A DNA stretch of 64,000 bases from Ahaetulla prasina (lineage: Eukaryota > Chordata > Lepidosauria > Squamata > Colubridae). Below the pieces are notes generated by a model, which made no database searches, was not told the DNA's origin, and saw only the letters and a list, made by a program, of their open reading frames with translations. Within the stretch, counting starts at the first letter, position 1, and every line of letters begins with the position of its first letter. Both the position numbers and the translations under genes were made by a program. Where the stretch lies: assembly GCF_028640845.1 (NCBI RefSeq), contig NC_080543.1:94539825-94603824 (forward strand), written 5' to 3'. This document shows positions 1 to 11,048 of the stretch, one piece after another.

Positions 1-735
1 ACAAAGAATGTTCTTTCTGCGCCAACTCAGAAAGCTCAAACTGCCCAAGAAGCTGCTGATCCAATTCTACAGAGGAATTATTGAGTCTGTCATCTGCACC
101 TCTATAACTATCTGGTTTGATTCTGCAACCCAATAAGACAGACACAGACTTCAGAGGATAATTAGAACTGCAGAAAAAACAATTGCTACCAACCTGCCTT
201 CCATTGAGGACCTGTATACTTCAAGAATCAAAAAGAGGGCTGTGAAAATATTTACAGATCCCTCACATCCTGGATGTAAATTGTTTCAACTCCTACGCTC
301 AAAACGGCGCTATAGAGCACTGCACACCAGAACAATTAGGCACAAGAACACCATCACTCTGCTAACAAATACTTACCTCAACACTGTCAAACTATTTACT
401 AAATCTGCACTACTATTATTCTTCTCATCGTTCCCATCACCCATCTCCTTCCATTTATGACTGTATAATTGTAACTTTGTTGCTTGTATCCTTGCGATTT
501 ATATTGATATTGATTGTTTCCTGATTGCCTGTTTGTAGCCTATGACTATCATTAAGTGTTGTATCATTAAGTGTTAAATTTGTACCCTATGACTATCATT
601 AAGTGTTGTAAATGTTGTATCTTGATGAAGGTATCTTTTCTTTTATGTACACTGAGAGCATATGCACCAAGACAAATTCCTTGTGTGTCCAATCACACTT
701 GGCCAATAAAAATTCTATTTTATTCTATTCTATTG
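1..735 (+). mobile_element. 3' end of a non-LTR retrotransposon (LINE) with pentamer tail
   Basis: The + strand encodes a degraded reverse-transcriptase C-terminal region reading FFLRQLRKLKLPKKLL, then SVICTSITIWF, DLYTSRIKKRAVKIF and DPSHPG, closing near 459. This LRQLRKF..P.ELL / SIT.WF / DPSHPG series is typical of the C-terminal tail of a vertebrate LINE group; I cannot fix the clade (CR1/Rex-like). The 3' UTR contains short tandem copies of a TATGACTATCATTAAG unit (about 540-612) and ends GGCCAATAAAAATTCT followed by ATTCT-type pentamers. The same 3' end appears in minus orientation at about 19565 and 46087. The element is cut by the window edge and is 5' truncated or extends left; it has an in-frame stop and is inactive. 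Confidence 0.75.
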
Positions 736-2112
736 TGAAACTCTTCAACCTCATCATCATCACTATAGCTTACTGTTGGCGCATAACTTGGATGATTTGA
801 AGCTTGTATTGTTTGTTCAATTGATTGATACATTGGGCTACTTTGTCCAATATACTTTCAAATTTTACCACAGAGTCTTTCAGCTTTTGCTAGTGAGAAA
901 ATGAATTCTGCCACATCGTCCATCCTCAGTACACCTAGTATAGAGTAGATGTCCAATCCTATCAAGTTCAACTAATTTTTCACCTTTTTGTCATATCACA
1001 CATAATCCAATGATATCCCAATGCACATTGTTGAGTTCAGTAAACAGTTCTTCTAGTCGAGCATTCCTTTTGATTGTTCAAATGTTGAGCATTCCTGTGT
1101 CAAAGTTGAATGGCAGCTTGATTTATCCTGGTGATTATCCTCTGCCTTCAGGCAGGTCTTCCCACTGCCATGGATAGATGCCCTAGGGCCTCTGGGGAAT
1201 GAGAGCCATTTTTGAAGTTTTATTGACATATTGAAGGAATAAATTATAATATGCCATGCGAGTCCAATGCAGGTTGACAGATGTGATTGGTGTTAGTCTT
1301 GGGTACCCATCATGGCCTGTTTACCTTGGGTGACCCTTCTGGGCATAAACATGTCCAACGACATAGCTCACAATTTCATTTACCCACATAAGCCTCTATG
1401 TCTCATCAAGTACCCAATCATAGAAGGAGGATAAATAGTAAATAAATACAGATACTGAGTAAATTTATACTTGAAAGGAAACATGGTCCACTTCTCCCAC
1501 TTAAAATTGGAAATTTGGAAAAGATAAAGCCTTGTAATATTGATCTTATGTAAAAGTATGATTTTGGCTACATAATTAATTATTTTTGGTGAATACCTTT
1601 GTAAGTGATGGAAGTAGGACTGAGAATGAAATTGAGAAACAAAGAATAAGAACGTAAGGGTATTTGGCATATCTAGAAAAAAATGACAGCTAATAAACAT
1701 ATCTGCCGACTCCATTAAAATTCATTCTAGATCAAGGTTTCTTGATTTCTTTTGCTCATGACTCCCTTCTAAGCCTCATTTATTTCTGTTATGCCCTCAT
1801 AGTTGCTGTTAGCTGCAAAAAAAGGTATTTAACCATCTGCAAAGTTTATCAAGCTAAACTTGTGTTCCCATAGAAATATGGCATGGTTTACTGAAGCCAA
1901 ATGGCCCATGTTAAGAATTACTGCTCTTGATGTCAAATTAAACTATTAAATGTTGCAGATATCAATGTCAGGAGCTTAGTGCTTAGCATAATTATAATGT
2001 GAATTTTGGGAAGAGGATAAATGCCACCTCAGGAATTTTTTGCCAATACATTTCTGTTAAGGAACAAACAATAACCTCAGTTGATACAGTGATAATGATG
2101 TTTTCACAAATA
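736..2112. other. Intronic sequence without a recognised feature
   Basis: AT-rich sequence in the presumed intron 3 of the GABRB3 gene. I see no exon with splice signals, no RNA gene and no clear mobile element. Open frames here are short and show no family motif. Confidence 0.5.
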
Positions 2113-2261
2113 TGGGAAGCACGAAGCTGAAGCCTGAAGATGACGAATGAGACTTCATCGAAACGTCGCCAAGACACTTCCAATTTTACGCGGGAGAAAA
2201 CCCGAATAACCAAAGACCTACATACAAACACCCGCGAAAACCTCTGAAAACAAATATATAT
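2113..2261 (+). mobile_element. Penelope-like element (PLE) 3' terminal fragment, copy A
   Basis: This 149-bp piece matches the terminal region of the PLE copies at 11600-11736 (+), 11801-11880 (-), 18058-18150 (-) and 19163-19216 (+). It contains a hammerhead-like core at 2134-2164: CTGAAGA, one base, a short hairpin, then GAAAC. It ends with ACCAAAGACCTACATAC and CGCGAAAACCTC. It carries no coding part. Its right end meets the T-rich 3' tail of the following minus-strand L2 LINE, so it has been joined to or cut by that insertion. Confidence 0.7.
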
Positions 2262-2470
2262 TTTATTTTATTTATTTTATTTATTTGATTTTTATACCGC
2301 CCTTCTCCCGAAGGACTCAGGGCGGTGTACAGGCAGAATAAAACGAACAATACAAAATACAATTAAAACGGAATTTAAAAAACTTATTTAAATTAGCCTG
2401 AAAATTTAAAAATTTACCATACACTAAAACCCCATTTAAAATTAATAAAATTTAACATTTAAAATTCAAT

Positions 2471-3923
2471 TTAAGCCAGCCCCGCGCGGATAAAAAGGTG
2501 TGTCTTCAGTTCGCGGCGGAAAGTCCGAAGGTCAGGTATTTGGCGTAAACCTGGGGGAAGCTCGTTCCAGAGTGTGGGAGCCCCCACAGAGAAGGACCTT
2601 CCCCTGGGGGCCGCCAGCCGACATTGTTTGGTGGACGGCACCCTGAGAAGTCCCTCTCTGTGAGAGCATACGGGTCGGTGGGAGGCATGTGGTAACAGCA
2701 GGCGGTCCCGTAAGTACCCAGGCCCTAAGCCATGGAGCGCTTTAAAGGTCATAACCAACACCTTAAAGTGCACTCGAAAGGCCACAGGTAGCCAGTGCAG
2801 TCTGCGCAGGAGCGGTGTTACATGGGAGCTACGTAGCTCCTCTATCACCCGCGCAGCTGCATTCTGGACTAACTGAAGCCTCCGAGTGCACTTCAGGGGG
2901 AGCCCCATGTAGAGAGCATTACAATAATCCAAGCGAGAGGTAACGAGCGCATGAGTGACTGTGCACAAGGCATCCCGATCAAGGAAGGGGCGCAACTGCC
3001 GAACCAGGCGAACCTGGTGGAAGGCCCTCCTGGAGACGGCCGTCAAATGATCTTCAAACGACAGCCGGTCATCCAGGAGGACACCCAAGTTGCGCACCCT
3101 GTCCTTTGGGGCCAATAACTCGCCTCCAACAGTCAACCGCGGCTGCAGTTGACTGAATCGGGATGCCGGCATCCACAGCCACTCCGTCTTGGAGGGATTA
3201 AGCTTGAGCCTGTTTCTCCCCATCCAGACCCGTACGGCTTCCAAACACCGGGACAGCACTTCAACAACTTCATTGGGGTGGCCTGGGGTGGAAAAGTACA
3301 GCTGGGTGTCATCAGCGTACTGTTGGTATCTCACCCCGAAGCCACTGATGATCTCACCCAACGGCTTCATGTAGATGTTGAACAGCAGGGGCGAGAGAAT
3401 CGACCCCTGCGGGACCCCACAAGTGAGGCACCTCGCGGCCGACCTCTGCCCCCCTGTCAACACCGTCTGCGACCCGTCGGAGAGATAGGAGGAGAACCAC
3501 CGATACACGGTGCCTCCCAGTCCCAATCCCCCCAACCGGCGCAGCAAGATACCATGGTCGATGGTATCAAAAGCCGCTGAGAGATCTAATAGGACCAGGG
3601 CAGAGGAGTACCCCCTGTCCCTGGCCCGCCAGAGATCATCCACCAATGCGACCAAAGCTGTCTCCATGCTGTATCCGGGTCGAAAGCCGGACTGGAACGG
3701 GTCTAGATAGACGGCTTCATCCAGGTATTGGGGTAGCTGTCGCGCCACAGCACTCTCTACAACCTTCGCAATGAAGCGAAGGTTGGAGACTGGACGATAG
3801 TTACCCAAAATAGCTGGGTCCAGGGAGGGCTTCTTGAGGAGGGGTCTCACCACCGCCTCTTTCAAGGCGGCAGGGAAAACCCCTTCCAGCAAGGAAGCGT
3901 TGATAATCCTCTGGAGCCAGCCT
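2471..3923 (-). pseudogene. L2 LINE reverse transcriptase half (open frame, separated from endonuclease)
   Basis: A 473-codon open frame on the minus strand covers most of the reverse transcriptase, which copies the element's RNA into DNA at the target site. From its internal methionine, fingers motifs NYRPVSNLRFI sit near residues 31-41, FQSGFRPG near 66-73, LLDLSAAFDTID with its catalytic aspartate near 101-112, CGVPQGSILSPLLFN near 159-172 and the catalytic YADD at 192-195. The C-terminal tail contains SRLDYCNALYMGLP and ends THLFIRAGLA plus stop. The frame is still uninterrupted, which suggests fairly recent activity of the family. The upstream part (WLQRIINASLLEG) continues to about 3923, where the solo LTR separates it from the endonuclease, so a full protein cannot be made. 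Confidence 0.85.
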
Positions 3924-3928
3924 CATGT
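3924..3928. repeat. Target-site duplication CATGT (left copy) of the solo LTR
   Basis: CATGT directly before the LTR's TGTCGTG terminus; the matching copy is at 4446-4450 directly after ...CACAACA. Five base pairs is a usual length for retroviral integration. Confidence 0.85.
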
Positions 3929-4445
3929 TGTCGTGTCCCACTCCTCCGCTGACGGCTGGGTCCGGGAAATCCGAATCAGGCGTGCCTCTGCAGCTCTGTC
4001 CAAAGTCCTAGCAAAGTCCTCAGAGCAGGCAGGAGACCAGTAAGTGACTTCAGCAAGATAAGTTTGACTTTTTGCCTGACTCAGAGACTGCCAGAAAGTA
4101 GCTCCTTTATATAGGCCATGGGGTGTGGCACCATGACTCAGCACTCATTAAGGCCTGCCCTCCTTCCTCTGCAGCCTCCGCCTCTCCAATCTTCTGATGC
4201 GAGGGTCACACCAATCAGCTGTTCTTGGGAGTAAACCCTCCTCAGGCTCACCTGCTGTGGAGGAGGGGGAGGGGTCTAGCTGCTCCGTTTGCCTGGGCAT
4301 GGAGTCAGGGCTGGGGCAGGGAGATTCTCCTTCTGCAGTTTGTGTGGGCATGGAGCCAGGACTGGGACCGGGAGGCATACATTCCTCAGTGTGCGGGAGC
4401 AGGTAAGAAGGCCCCGGCTGCTCTGAGGGCGGGCAAGACACAACA
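3929..4445 (-). mobile_element. Solo LTR (517 bp) inserted in the L2 LINE
   Basis: The insert is bounded by a 5-bp direct repeat CATGT at 3924-3928 and 4446-4450. On the minus strand it begins TGTTGTGTC and ends GACACGACA, so it has TG...CA ends with an inverted terminal repeat, as LTRs do. A TATA box (TATATAAA, minus strand, 4106-4113) lies about 330 bp from the 5' end, the place expected at the U3/R border. An imperfect 27-bp direct repeat lies at 4298-4324 and 4349-4375 (GGCATGGAG..CAGG). Removing it rejoins the LINE frame from PSWLV to WLQRIINA. There is no internal retroviral sequence, so it is a solo LTR left by recombination. Confidence 0.85.
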
Positions 4446-5950
4446 CATGTCACCTCCTGAGTGGCCAGTACCAGCCAGGAAGGACACGGGTCCAGTAAAC
4501 ATGTCGTGGCGTGAAGCCTCCCCAACAACCTGTCCACGTCCTCGGGAGCCACAGGGTCAAACTCATCCCAAACCGGCTCAACAAGACGTGTCTCCTCTCC
4601 CTCGCTTGGATCATCCCAATTTCGGTCCAGACCGTCCCGGAGCTGAGCGATTTTATCGTATAGATAACCACTAAACTCCTCGGCTCGTCCCTGCAAAGGG
4701 TCGTCCTGCACCTCCTGATGAAGGAGGGAGCGGGCCACCCGAAACAGGGCGGCCGGGCGGTTATCTGCCGACGCAATGAGGGTGGAGGCGTAAGAACGCC
4801 TCGCCTCCCCCATTGCCACTAGGTAGGTCCTAGAGTAGGACCTAACTAGTGTCCGATCAGCTTCAGAGCAACTGGACCTCCAAGTGCTCTCTAGGCATCT
4901 TCTCCGGCGTTTCATCTCCCTCAGCCCCTCGGAGAACCAAGGTGCTGGACGAGATCTACGCCAGGTCAGAGGCCGCAAAGGCACGACACGGTCCAAGGCC
5001 CCAGCTGCGGCCTGTTCCCAGGCCACGACTAGTTCCTCAGTCGTGCCGTGGGCCAGATCCTCAGGAAATGGCCCAAGCTCCGTCAGGAACCTCTCCGGGT
5101 CCATCAGGCGCCTGGGACGGAACCAGCGTATAGGTTCCGTCTCCCTGCGATGGTGAGTGGCGGTTCGGAAGTCTAGGCAAAGGAGAAAATGATCGGACCA
5201 TGACATTGGTTCTGTTACTAAATCATCTAATTCCAGATCATTTAACCACTGTCCAGAGATATAAATCAGATCCAGCGTGCCTCCCCCCAAGTGCGTAGGG
5301 GCATCGTTTACTCGAATCAAGTCCAAGGCCGTCATGGAAGCCTGGAACTCCCGAGCTGCCGTCGATGACAAGCCAGCTGATGGAGGTTGAAATCCCCCAT
5401 GACTACAAGTCTGGGGGTCTCAACCGCCACAGCGGCAAGTACCTCCAACAGCTCAGGCAGGGCTGTTGGTCACGCAGCAAGGTACGCGATCAACAAGCCC
5501 AACTGATTCCTATGGCCCCACCGCACATAGAGGGATTCACAGCCGGCGATCTGAGGAACAGTGGCCTCCCTCGGCTCTAGATCTTCCTTAATAACAACCG
5601 CCACCCCCCCACCCCTACCTTGGGCCCTCGGCTGATGAAATGCTCGGAAACCTGGAGGGCACAGCTCAACAAGGGGAAACCCCCCCCTCTGGACCCAACC
5701 AGGTCTCCGTAATGCCCATCAGGTCCGCGGACTCCCCCTGAACAAGGTCACAAATCAGGGGAGCTTTATTAGCCACGGACCGGGCATTACACAACATCAA
5801 CCGAAGATCCAAGCTTTGAGGATCATGGCCGCCCGAAGAACGGGTAGGGACTGGGGGGCCGGAGCACGTGATCGCTTTCAGACATCGAACACGTGCTCCC
5901 AGCTCTCGATACGCCCCCCCCCCCTCTGCCATATCTGCCTCTCCCACTTA
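4446..5950 (-). pseudogene. L2 LINE AP-endonuclease half and linker, frameshifted
   Basis: The N-terminal part of the same LINE protein. In family terms this domain nicks the target DNA. The minus strand shows NARSVANKAPLI and GITETWLG (5947-5666), then GGGVAVVIKEDL and VMGDFN in the 5372-5665 interval, and a second open stretch from 5371 downward with GGTLDLIYISGQW, SDHFLLCLDF, WFSEGLREMKRRRRCLE and LLDPCPSWLV. The parts lie in different frames with at least one stop between them, so the gene is broken by frameshift. The reading continues artificially into the LTR at 4445. Confidence 0.8.
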
Positions 5951-7080
5951 CCGTACAGATCGAACATCCCTCTAATCCTGGAACTGAGCCCTCCCCCCCT
6001 GCCTTCAGACCAGATGAAGTAGTGCCGCGAACAAGCACAGGGGCTGGATCCCTCCCCGACGGGTTCTTTCCCCCACCCGTCAAATCCCTCCCCCCCACCC
6101 TCCCCTTAAAATTCCCATTAAAATTTCCCTTAAAAAATCTATTAAAACAATTAATTAAAAAAACCCTGAGTCTCCTATTTTTGGCATGCCATCTCTCGGG
6201 GTTCCAAAACCCGTCCTCAAGATGGGCCCTCGATAGTGTGGAGGGCCAAACCTGGCCTGGCGTTGCTCCGGGAGGAGCCTTGGAGCTCTCTCCCCCCGGC
6301 GGCGGTGGCGATGGCGGCGATGGCGGCGATGGCGGCGGCCTGGCTGGACCGGTCTGGCGGGGGCCTAGCCTGTTGGTGGGCGGCTGGGTCCGGCGGTGGC
6401 ATGACCCAGCAGGCCCGGCGGGTGAGTGGCCTACTCCAGCTGGCGGCCTGGCTTAGCGGCCTTGAAGAGGCCCGATGGTCACCTTCTTTGCCACTCTGAA
6501 GGCTATCCACGGGCCTAGGGGACGCCCTCCCTATCATCTTGAGGGCGTCTATGGCCGTCTGTGGGGACTTTTTTGAGTCCTTTGCCCCCCCCCCCGGATT
6601 TTGGGAGAGAGGCGTCTCGTCGGTGGAGCAGCTGGCCATTAGGCACGTGCTCGGCCTCTTTGTCAACTTGAAGGACGATCACGGGCCATGTGGGCGCCTT
6701 TATCATCATCTTAGAGGACGCCTAAGGGCTGGCTGCAAGGGGACCTTCTGAAGATCTTTGGCCCCAGTGGGGTGAACTGAGGTTGGTCCTGGACAATCCT
6801 AGCTGGACTATTGTAGGACTTTATCCTTTTCCCCCCTCTCCTTGTCCATAGTCCACCCCTCGGGATAGGAGGGGTTGGTGCTCTGACTTAATCATGGCCG
6901 TGTTCATCTACCACCTAAGAACTATATCTCGTCTGCCTTTCACCCGGAATTACTGGTGTGTCAATTTCCATCTTGACAGGTCCAGGATGGGTCTGCTTGC
7001 CGGACTCTTATCATGCGGACATTTACAGCAGCTGACCTTCTTGCCCTGCGAGATTCCCCTCTCCTATATTAAAATATATA
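5951..7080 (-). other. Probable 5' region of the L2 LINE, GC-rich, no clear coding
   Basis: The sequence upstream of the endonuclease start on the minus strand is GC- and CpG-rich up to about 6740, then more mixed. It contains a GGCGAT/GGC repeat at about 6299-6345. It stops where the hAT-like element begins (about 7085). Position and composition fit a LINE 5' UTR or promoter region. The open frames here do not resemble a known ORF1. It could instead be a separate unrecognised repeat. Confidence 0.4.
6299..6345. repeat. GGCGAT-type hexamer repeat
   Basis: Tandem GGCGATGGC units (GGCGGCGATGGC repeated) inside the GC-rich block; the open frames across it are simple Ala/Ile or Gly/Asp runs. Confidence 0.8.
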
Positions 7081-7216
7081 AATTTTCCCTACTGGTTCTG
7101 TGGGCGTGGCTTAATTGGTGGGCGTGGCTTGGTGGTCAGATGGCTTGGTGGGCGTGGCGAATAACAATAAACAATAAAAATAATAAACAAAGTATAAAAA
7201 AACAATAAGAGGTACC

Positions 7217-7815
7217 AAAAACCAACTTTCACACTTTACACACTTTACACACACACAACACAACACAACACAACTGACTCACACACAATGTAAAAGCAGC
7301 TGCACTTCACATTTCACATAGCCACAAAAAGCTCAAAAACCAACTTTCACACTTTACACACACAATGTAAAAGCAGCACAACTACAACTAACTCACTAAC
7401 TAACAATAAACAATAAAAATAATAAACAAAGTATAAAAAAACAATAAGAGGTACCAAAAACCAACTTTCACACTTTACACACACACAACACAACACAACA
7501 CAACTAACTCACACACAATGTAAAAGCAGCTGCACTTCACACTTCACATAGCCACAAAAAGCTCAAAAACCAACTTTCACACTTTACACACACACAACAC
7601 AACTGACTCACACACAATGTAAAAGCAGCTGCACTTCACACTTCACATAGCCACAAAAAGCTCAAAAACCAACTTTCACACGTTACACACACACAACACA
7701 ACACAACTGACTCACACACAATGTAAAAGCAGCTGCACGTCACACTTCACACAGCCACAAAAAGTTCAAAAAAACCAACTTTCACACTTTACACACACAC
7801 AACTAACACACACAC
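7217..7815. repeat. Minisatellite, units of roughly 100 bp, in the hAT-like element
   Basis: Five to six diverged copies of a unit containing CCAACTTTCACACTTTACAC, an ACACAACACAAC run, CTCACACACAATGTAAAAGC and CACATAGCCACAAAAAG. Copies differ in length, mainly in the CA-rich part. The related element at 40945 has fewer copies in the opposite orientation, so the array has expanded after or during spread of the family. Confidence 0.8.
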
Positions 7816-7911
7816 ACACAAACACACACAATATGCCACATACAGCTTTCTGAGATTTTGTGTTTGTGTAGTTAGAGTGAAACATTACAAAAACACACCA
7901 AATCTCAGAAA

Positions 7912-8173
7912 GCTGCGGTGTGGCTCAGGCTGTAAGACAGCCTGTTATTAAACACAGCTGCTTGCAATTACTGCAGGATCGAGTCCCACCAGGCCCAAGG
8001 ACTCAGCCTTCCATCCTTTATAAGGTAGGTAAAATGAGGACCCAGATTGTTGGGGGGGGGAATAAGTTGACTTTGTATATAAATATACAAATAGGATGAG
8101 ACTATTGCCTTATACAATGTAAGCCACCCTGAGTCTTCGGAGAAGGGCGGGATATCAATGTAAATAAATAAAA
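7912..8173 (+). mobile_element. tRNA-derived SINE with L2-like 3' tail
   Basis: The head is tRNA-like: a GTGGCTCAGGCTGTAAGAC segment resembles a Pol III A box and GGATCGAGTCCC a B box. The body contains CTTTATAAGGTAGGTAAAATG. The 3' end has CCACCCTGAGTCTTCGG then AGAAGGGCGGGAT and a TAAATAAATAAA tail. This hairpin is nearly the same as the L2 LINE 3' hairpin in this window, which implies it was copied by the L2 machinery. It is inserted in the hAT-like element. A minus-strand copy is at 12606-12870. Confidence 0.8.
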
Positions 8174-8615
8174 AAAATTATTTTATTATTTTATTTTATT
8201 TTATTTTATTGTGGACTTCAAATCCCAGAGTTCCTCAGCCAGCCAGTTGATCACAGAGGAAATAGATTAGCTGAGCGATTGATTCTGTCTGGCTGAAACT
8301 GAAACTGCTTTCGGGCTGGAAAGAGAGCCATGCGTTCATCAGTAATCAGGTAAGTGCCTTAGAATTTCTACTCTTACTTGTGGAAAACATGTTTTCTACA
8401 AGTAAGAGTACAAGTAAGGTTCTGCTGTTTTTTACTTTTAAAGGCCTGTTTCGGCTGAAGCAAAACCGGCCTTTAAAAAAACTTCTGCAGATGGTGCGGC
8501 TCAGCAGAGGCAGGGGGGGCAGGGCCAGGGATTTTTGCTACCGGTCCTCCGAACCAGCAGCCGCCATTGCTACCTGATCGTGCGATCCTGTCCGATCCGG
8601 GAGCATTTCACCCCT

Positions 8616-8722
<107 letters not shown>

Positions 8723-9439
8723 TTTCGTAGGTTTTCACGGGTATAGGTATGTAGGTCTTGGCATTTTTGGGTCTTTTCCTGTGTAAGGTTGAGATATCTT
8801 GGTGATGTTTTGACGAGGTCTCACTCAACATCTTCAGGCTAGTGTCTTCGGCTTCATGCTTCTTGACCAAAGAGTAGTCAGAGCTGCCGTCTCTCTATAA
8901 ATACTGGTGGGGAGTGGGGAGTGTTATTGTGAGCGGGTTGGTTGGCTGTGTGGTTGCATCCTGATTGGTAGATGGAGTGGGTGTTTGCAGATTGGTCGGC
9001 TGTTTTGTAGCATCCTGTGTGGGTGTGGTCCTGGTCTTTTGTTCCTGAGCTTTGGTGTTGTGACCTCTGAAGTTCTGTGATGCAGATGGCTGTGATGCAG
9101 CATCCCGGGCCCTGGTTTGGCTCCGAGTCCGAGGTCCTGTCATGTGTTCCTGGTGTGTGTCAGCCTGATTTGCATGGGGATCGGAGTGAGGCGCAGCAGG
9201 CAGTGGTGTCAGGATGGTCTGGCTTCTGGATGATGGTTGTGTTTCGTCTGTGGGATGGGGTTGGGTTTGAATCTGGTGAGGATGATTGGTGGTGGCGTTA
9301 TGTGTTGTCCTGGGTCCGGGGTCAATTTTCGTGGCTGGGACTCGTTTGTTGACCAAGGCTGGTTTCCAGATGTCTGGTAGGCGGGAGGTGTCGTCCCGTT
9401 TGTTCATATTGTGGGGGTGTTTCTCTATTTCAATGGCTT

Positions 9440-9942
9440 CCATAATTATTCTCTTGTTATAGTATTCAGTTTTGGAGATTAATTTGGTTCCTTTAAAATC
9501 AATTTCATGACCTGTGGTTTTAAGATACTGGAAAAAGGAGGATGTTTTTTCTTCTTTTCTGACTGCGTTTTTGTGTTCTACGATGCGTGCATTTATTCTC
9601 CTATTAGTTTGTCCAATGTATGTGGCTGGGCAGATTTTGCATGGTATTTCATAGACTCCTTGGTTTTCTAGATTTTGTCTTTGGGGTTTCTTAAGATGTT
9701 GGCTATTTTTTGGTCTGTGCAGAAGGCTGTCTTGATGTTGCGTTTGTGGAGAATTTTGCTGATTTTATCTGTGGTGCCTTTGATGTACGGGAGGAGGGCG
9801 ATGCCGTTGTCTTGTTCTGTGTCTTGGTTCTTGGGCAGTGTCTCCCTTTGGATTAGGCTGGTAATTGTGTTTCTTTGGTATCCGTTGGAGAGTAATACGT
9901 TTGTGAGAGTGTGTAATTCAGTTTTCAGGTGGTCTTTGTTGG
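9440..9942 (-). pseudogene. PLE linker and GIY-YIG endonuclease region, degraded
   Basis: The minus strand in mixed frames gives NILRNPKDKI, TYIGQTNRRIN-like and EAIEIEKHPHNMNK segments that match the intact domain at 18597-19145. Stops and frame changes interrupt it. The downstream frame continues MNKRDDTSRLPDIWKPAL into the Thr/Pro/Gln-rich tail without a stop, so in this copy coding runs into the terminal repeat. Confidence 0.7.
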
Positions 9943-11046
9943 CTAGGGTTTGGTCCTGGAGATGAGAGTCTTGGCTACGGAGCTGATCTGTGCAGGGTGG
10001 TGATGTGATTGTGCATTTAAGTAGTGGTTGGTGTGGGTTCTTTTCTGGTAGATGGTGTGTCCTAGGGCACCATTGGGTTTTTTGTAGATTAGGACGTCCA
10101 GAAAGGGGAGTCGGTTGTTAGCTTCTATTTTCATAGTGAATTGTATTTTGGGGTGTAGGCTGTTGAGATGTGTGAGAAAGTTGTCCAGTTTCTCCTTTCC
10201 ATGTGGCCAAATTACGAAAGTGTCATCTATGTATCTAAGCCGTAGTTTGGGTTTGAGTTCAGATTTATCTAAAGCATTGGTTTCAAAGTATTCCATGTAT
10301 AAGCTTGCGATGACGGGTGAGAGGGGTGATCCCATGGGTGCTCCTTCCATCTATTTGTATCTTTGTCCATTATGGATGAAGTATGTGTTGGTTAGGCAGT
10401 GGCTGGTTAGATCTAGGATGTGTTTTGGGGGGGTTGTATTTGTTTTGGCTAGCTGTCAAGGCTTCTTTAATAGGCACGTTGGTGAAGAGGGATATGACAT
10501 CGAAGCTCACGAGTAGGTCGCTGGGTTGTAGGTTTTGTTTCTTTATTGTTTCTATGAAGTGGAATGAGTTTTGTACATGTGAGGTGATGAATTCTGCGTA
10601 GGGCTGAAGTTGTTTGGCAAGGAATTTGACGAGATTTTGTAGAGGTGAGCCTATGGAACTGACTATGGGTCTGAGTGGTGTTCCTTCTTTGTGTATCTTG
10701 GGGAGACCATAGAGCTTGGGGCATATGGATGATTTTGCTTTGGGGATGATTCTTTGCTGGATCTCTTCACTGATGGGAGAGGCTTTTATTTTGGATTTGG
10801 TGGGGTCCTTGTTTAGAGGTTTGTAAGCGGGGTCTTGGAGTAGGTTGGATAGTTTGGATTGGTAGTCAGATGTGTTCATCACCATTGTGGCATTGCCTTT
10901 GTCTGCTGGGAGAATGATTATATTACTGTGTTTCCTCAAGTTGGTGAGTGCTTTTTGTTCTTCTTTGTGTAACTTGCTTCTGGGTGGGTTGATGATCCTT
11001 TGGAGAGAACATTGGTTTTTGCTACGGTGAGGGTCCTTCTGATATG
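9943..11046 (-). pseudogene. PLE reverse transcriptase, frameshifted
   Basis: Two minus-strand frames (11046-10370 and 10350-9943) together cover the PLE reverse transcriptase, which primes DNA synthesis at chromosomal ends or nicks. Visible motifs in order: ILPADKGNATMVM, LYGLPKIHK, LRPIVSSIGSP, LLVSFDVISLFTNVP with the first catalytic aspartate, MGSPLSPVIASLYMEYFE, RYIDDTFVIW with the catalytic DD pair, LPFLDVLIYKK. The frame shifts after IKEAL near 10440 and again near 9943 before the linker to the GIY-YIG domain. Both catalytic motifs are intact, so the damage is in the reading frame rather than in the active site. Confidence 0.88.
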
Positions 11047-11048
11047 TT

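Larger units (their letters stand above)
2262..5950 (-). mobile_element. L2-type LINE, long but broken copy, with nested LTR
   Basis: A minus-strand non-LTR retrotransposon. Its 3' end lies at about 2262, with an ATTTATTT-type tail and a GCCCTTCTCCCGAAGG hairpin that also occurs at 15355 (-) and 39650 (+). Reading 5' to 3' on the minus strand it carries the start of an AP endonuclease (LMLCNARSVANKAPLI, ITETWLGPEGG, 5700-5830), GRGGGVAVVIKEDL and GDFN motifs around 5380-5620 in other frames, the endonuclease C-terminus (TLDLIYI and SDHFLLCLDF, about 5180-5310), then reverse transcriptase with CGVPQGSILSPLLFN and YADDTQLYF. The YADDTQLYFS and RLDYCNALYMGLP style is that of the L2/Maui group. 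Frameshifts in the endonuclease and an LTR inserted at 3929-4445 make it inactive. Confidence 0.88.

Noticed and set aside
3149..5156. Plus-strand open frames of 60-149 codons over the L2 element
   Set aside because: They are antisense shadows of the LINE proteins, which read clearly on the minus strand.
6217..6666. Gene-like open frames in the GC-rich block
   Set aside because: The frames are driven by the GGCGAT repeat and CpG-rich sequence in what is probably a LINE 5' region; no motif is recognisable.
7217..7815. CRISPR-like array
   Set aside because: Units are continuous and about 100 bp without spacers, within a vertebrate transposon; it is a minisatellite.
7912..8000. Functional tRNA gene
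   Set aside because: A- and B-box-like sequences are present, but the anticodon arm and acceptor stem do not fold as in a tRNA, and the unit continues into a SINE body and tail.
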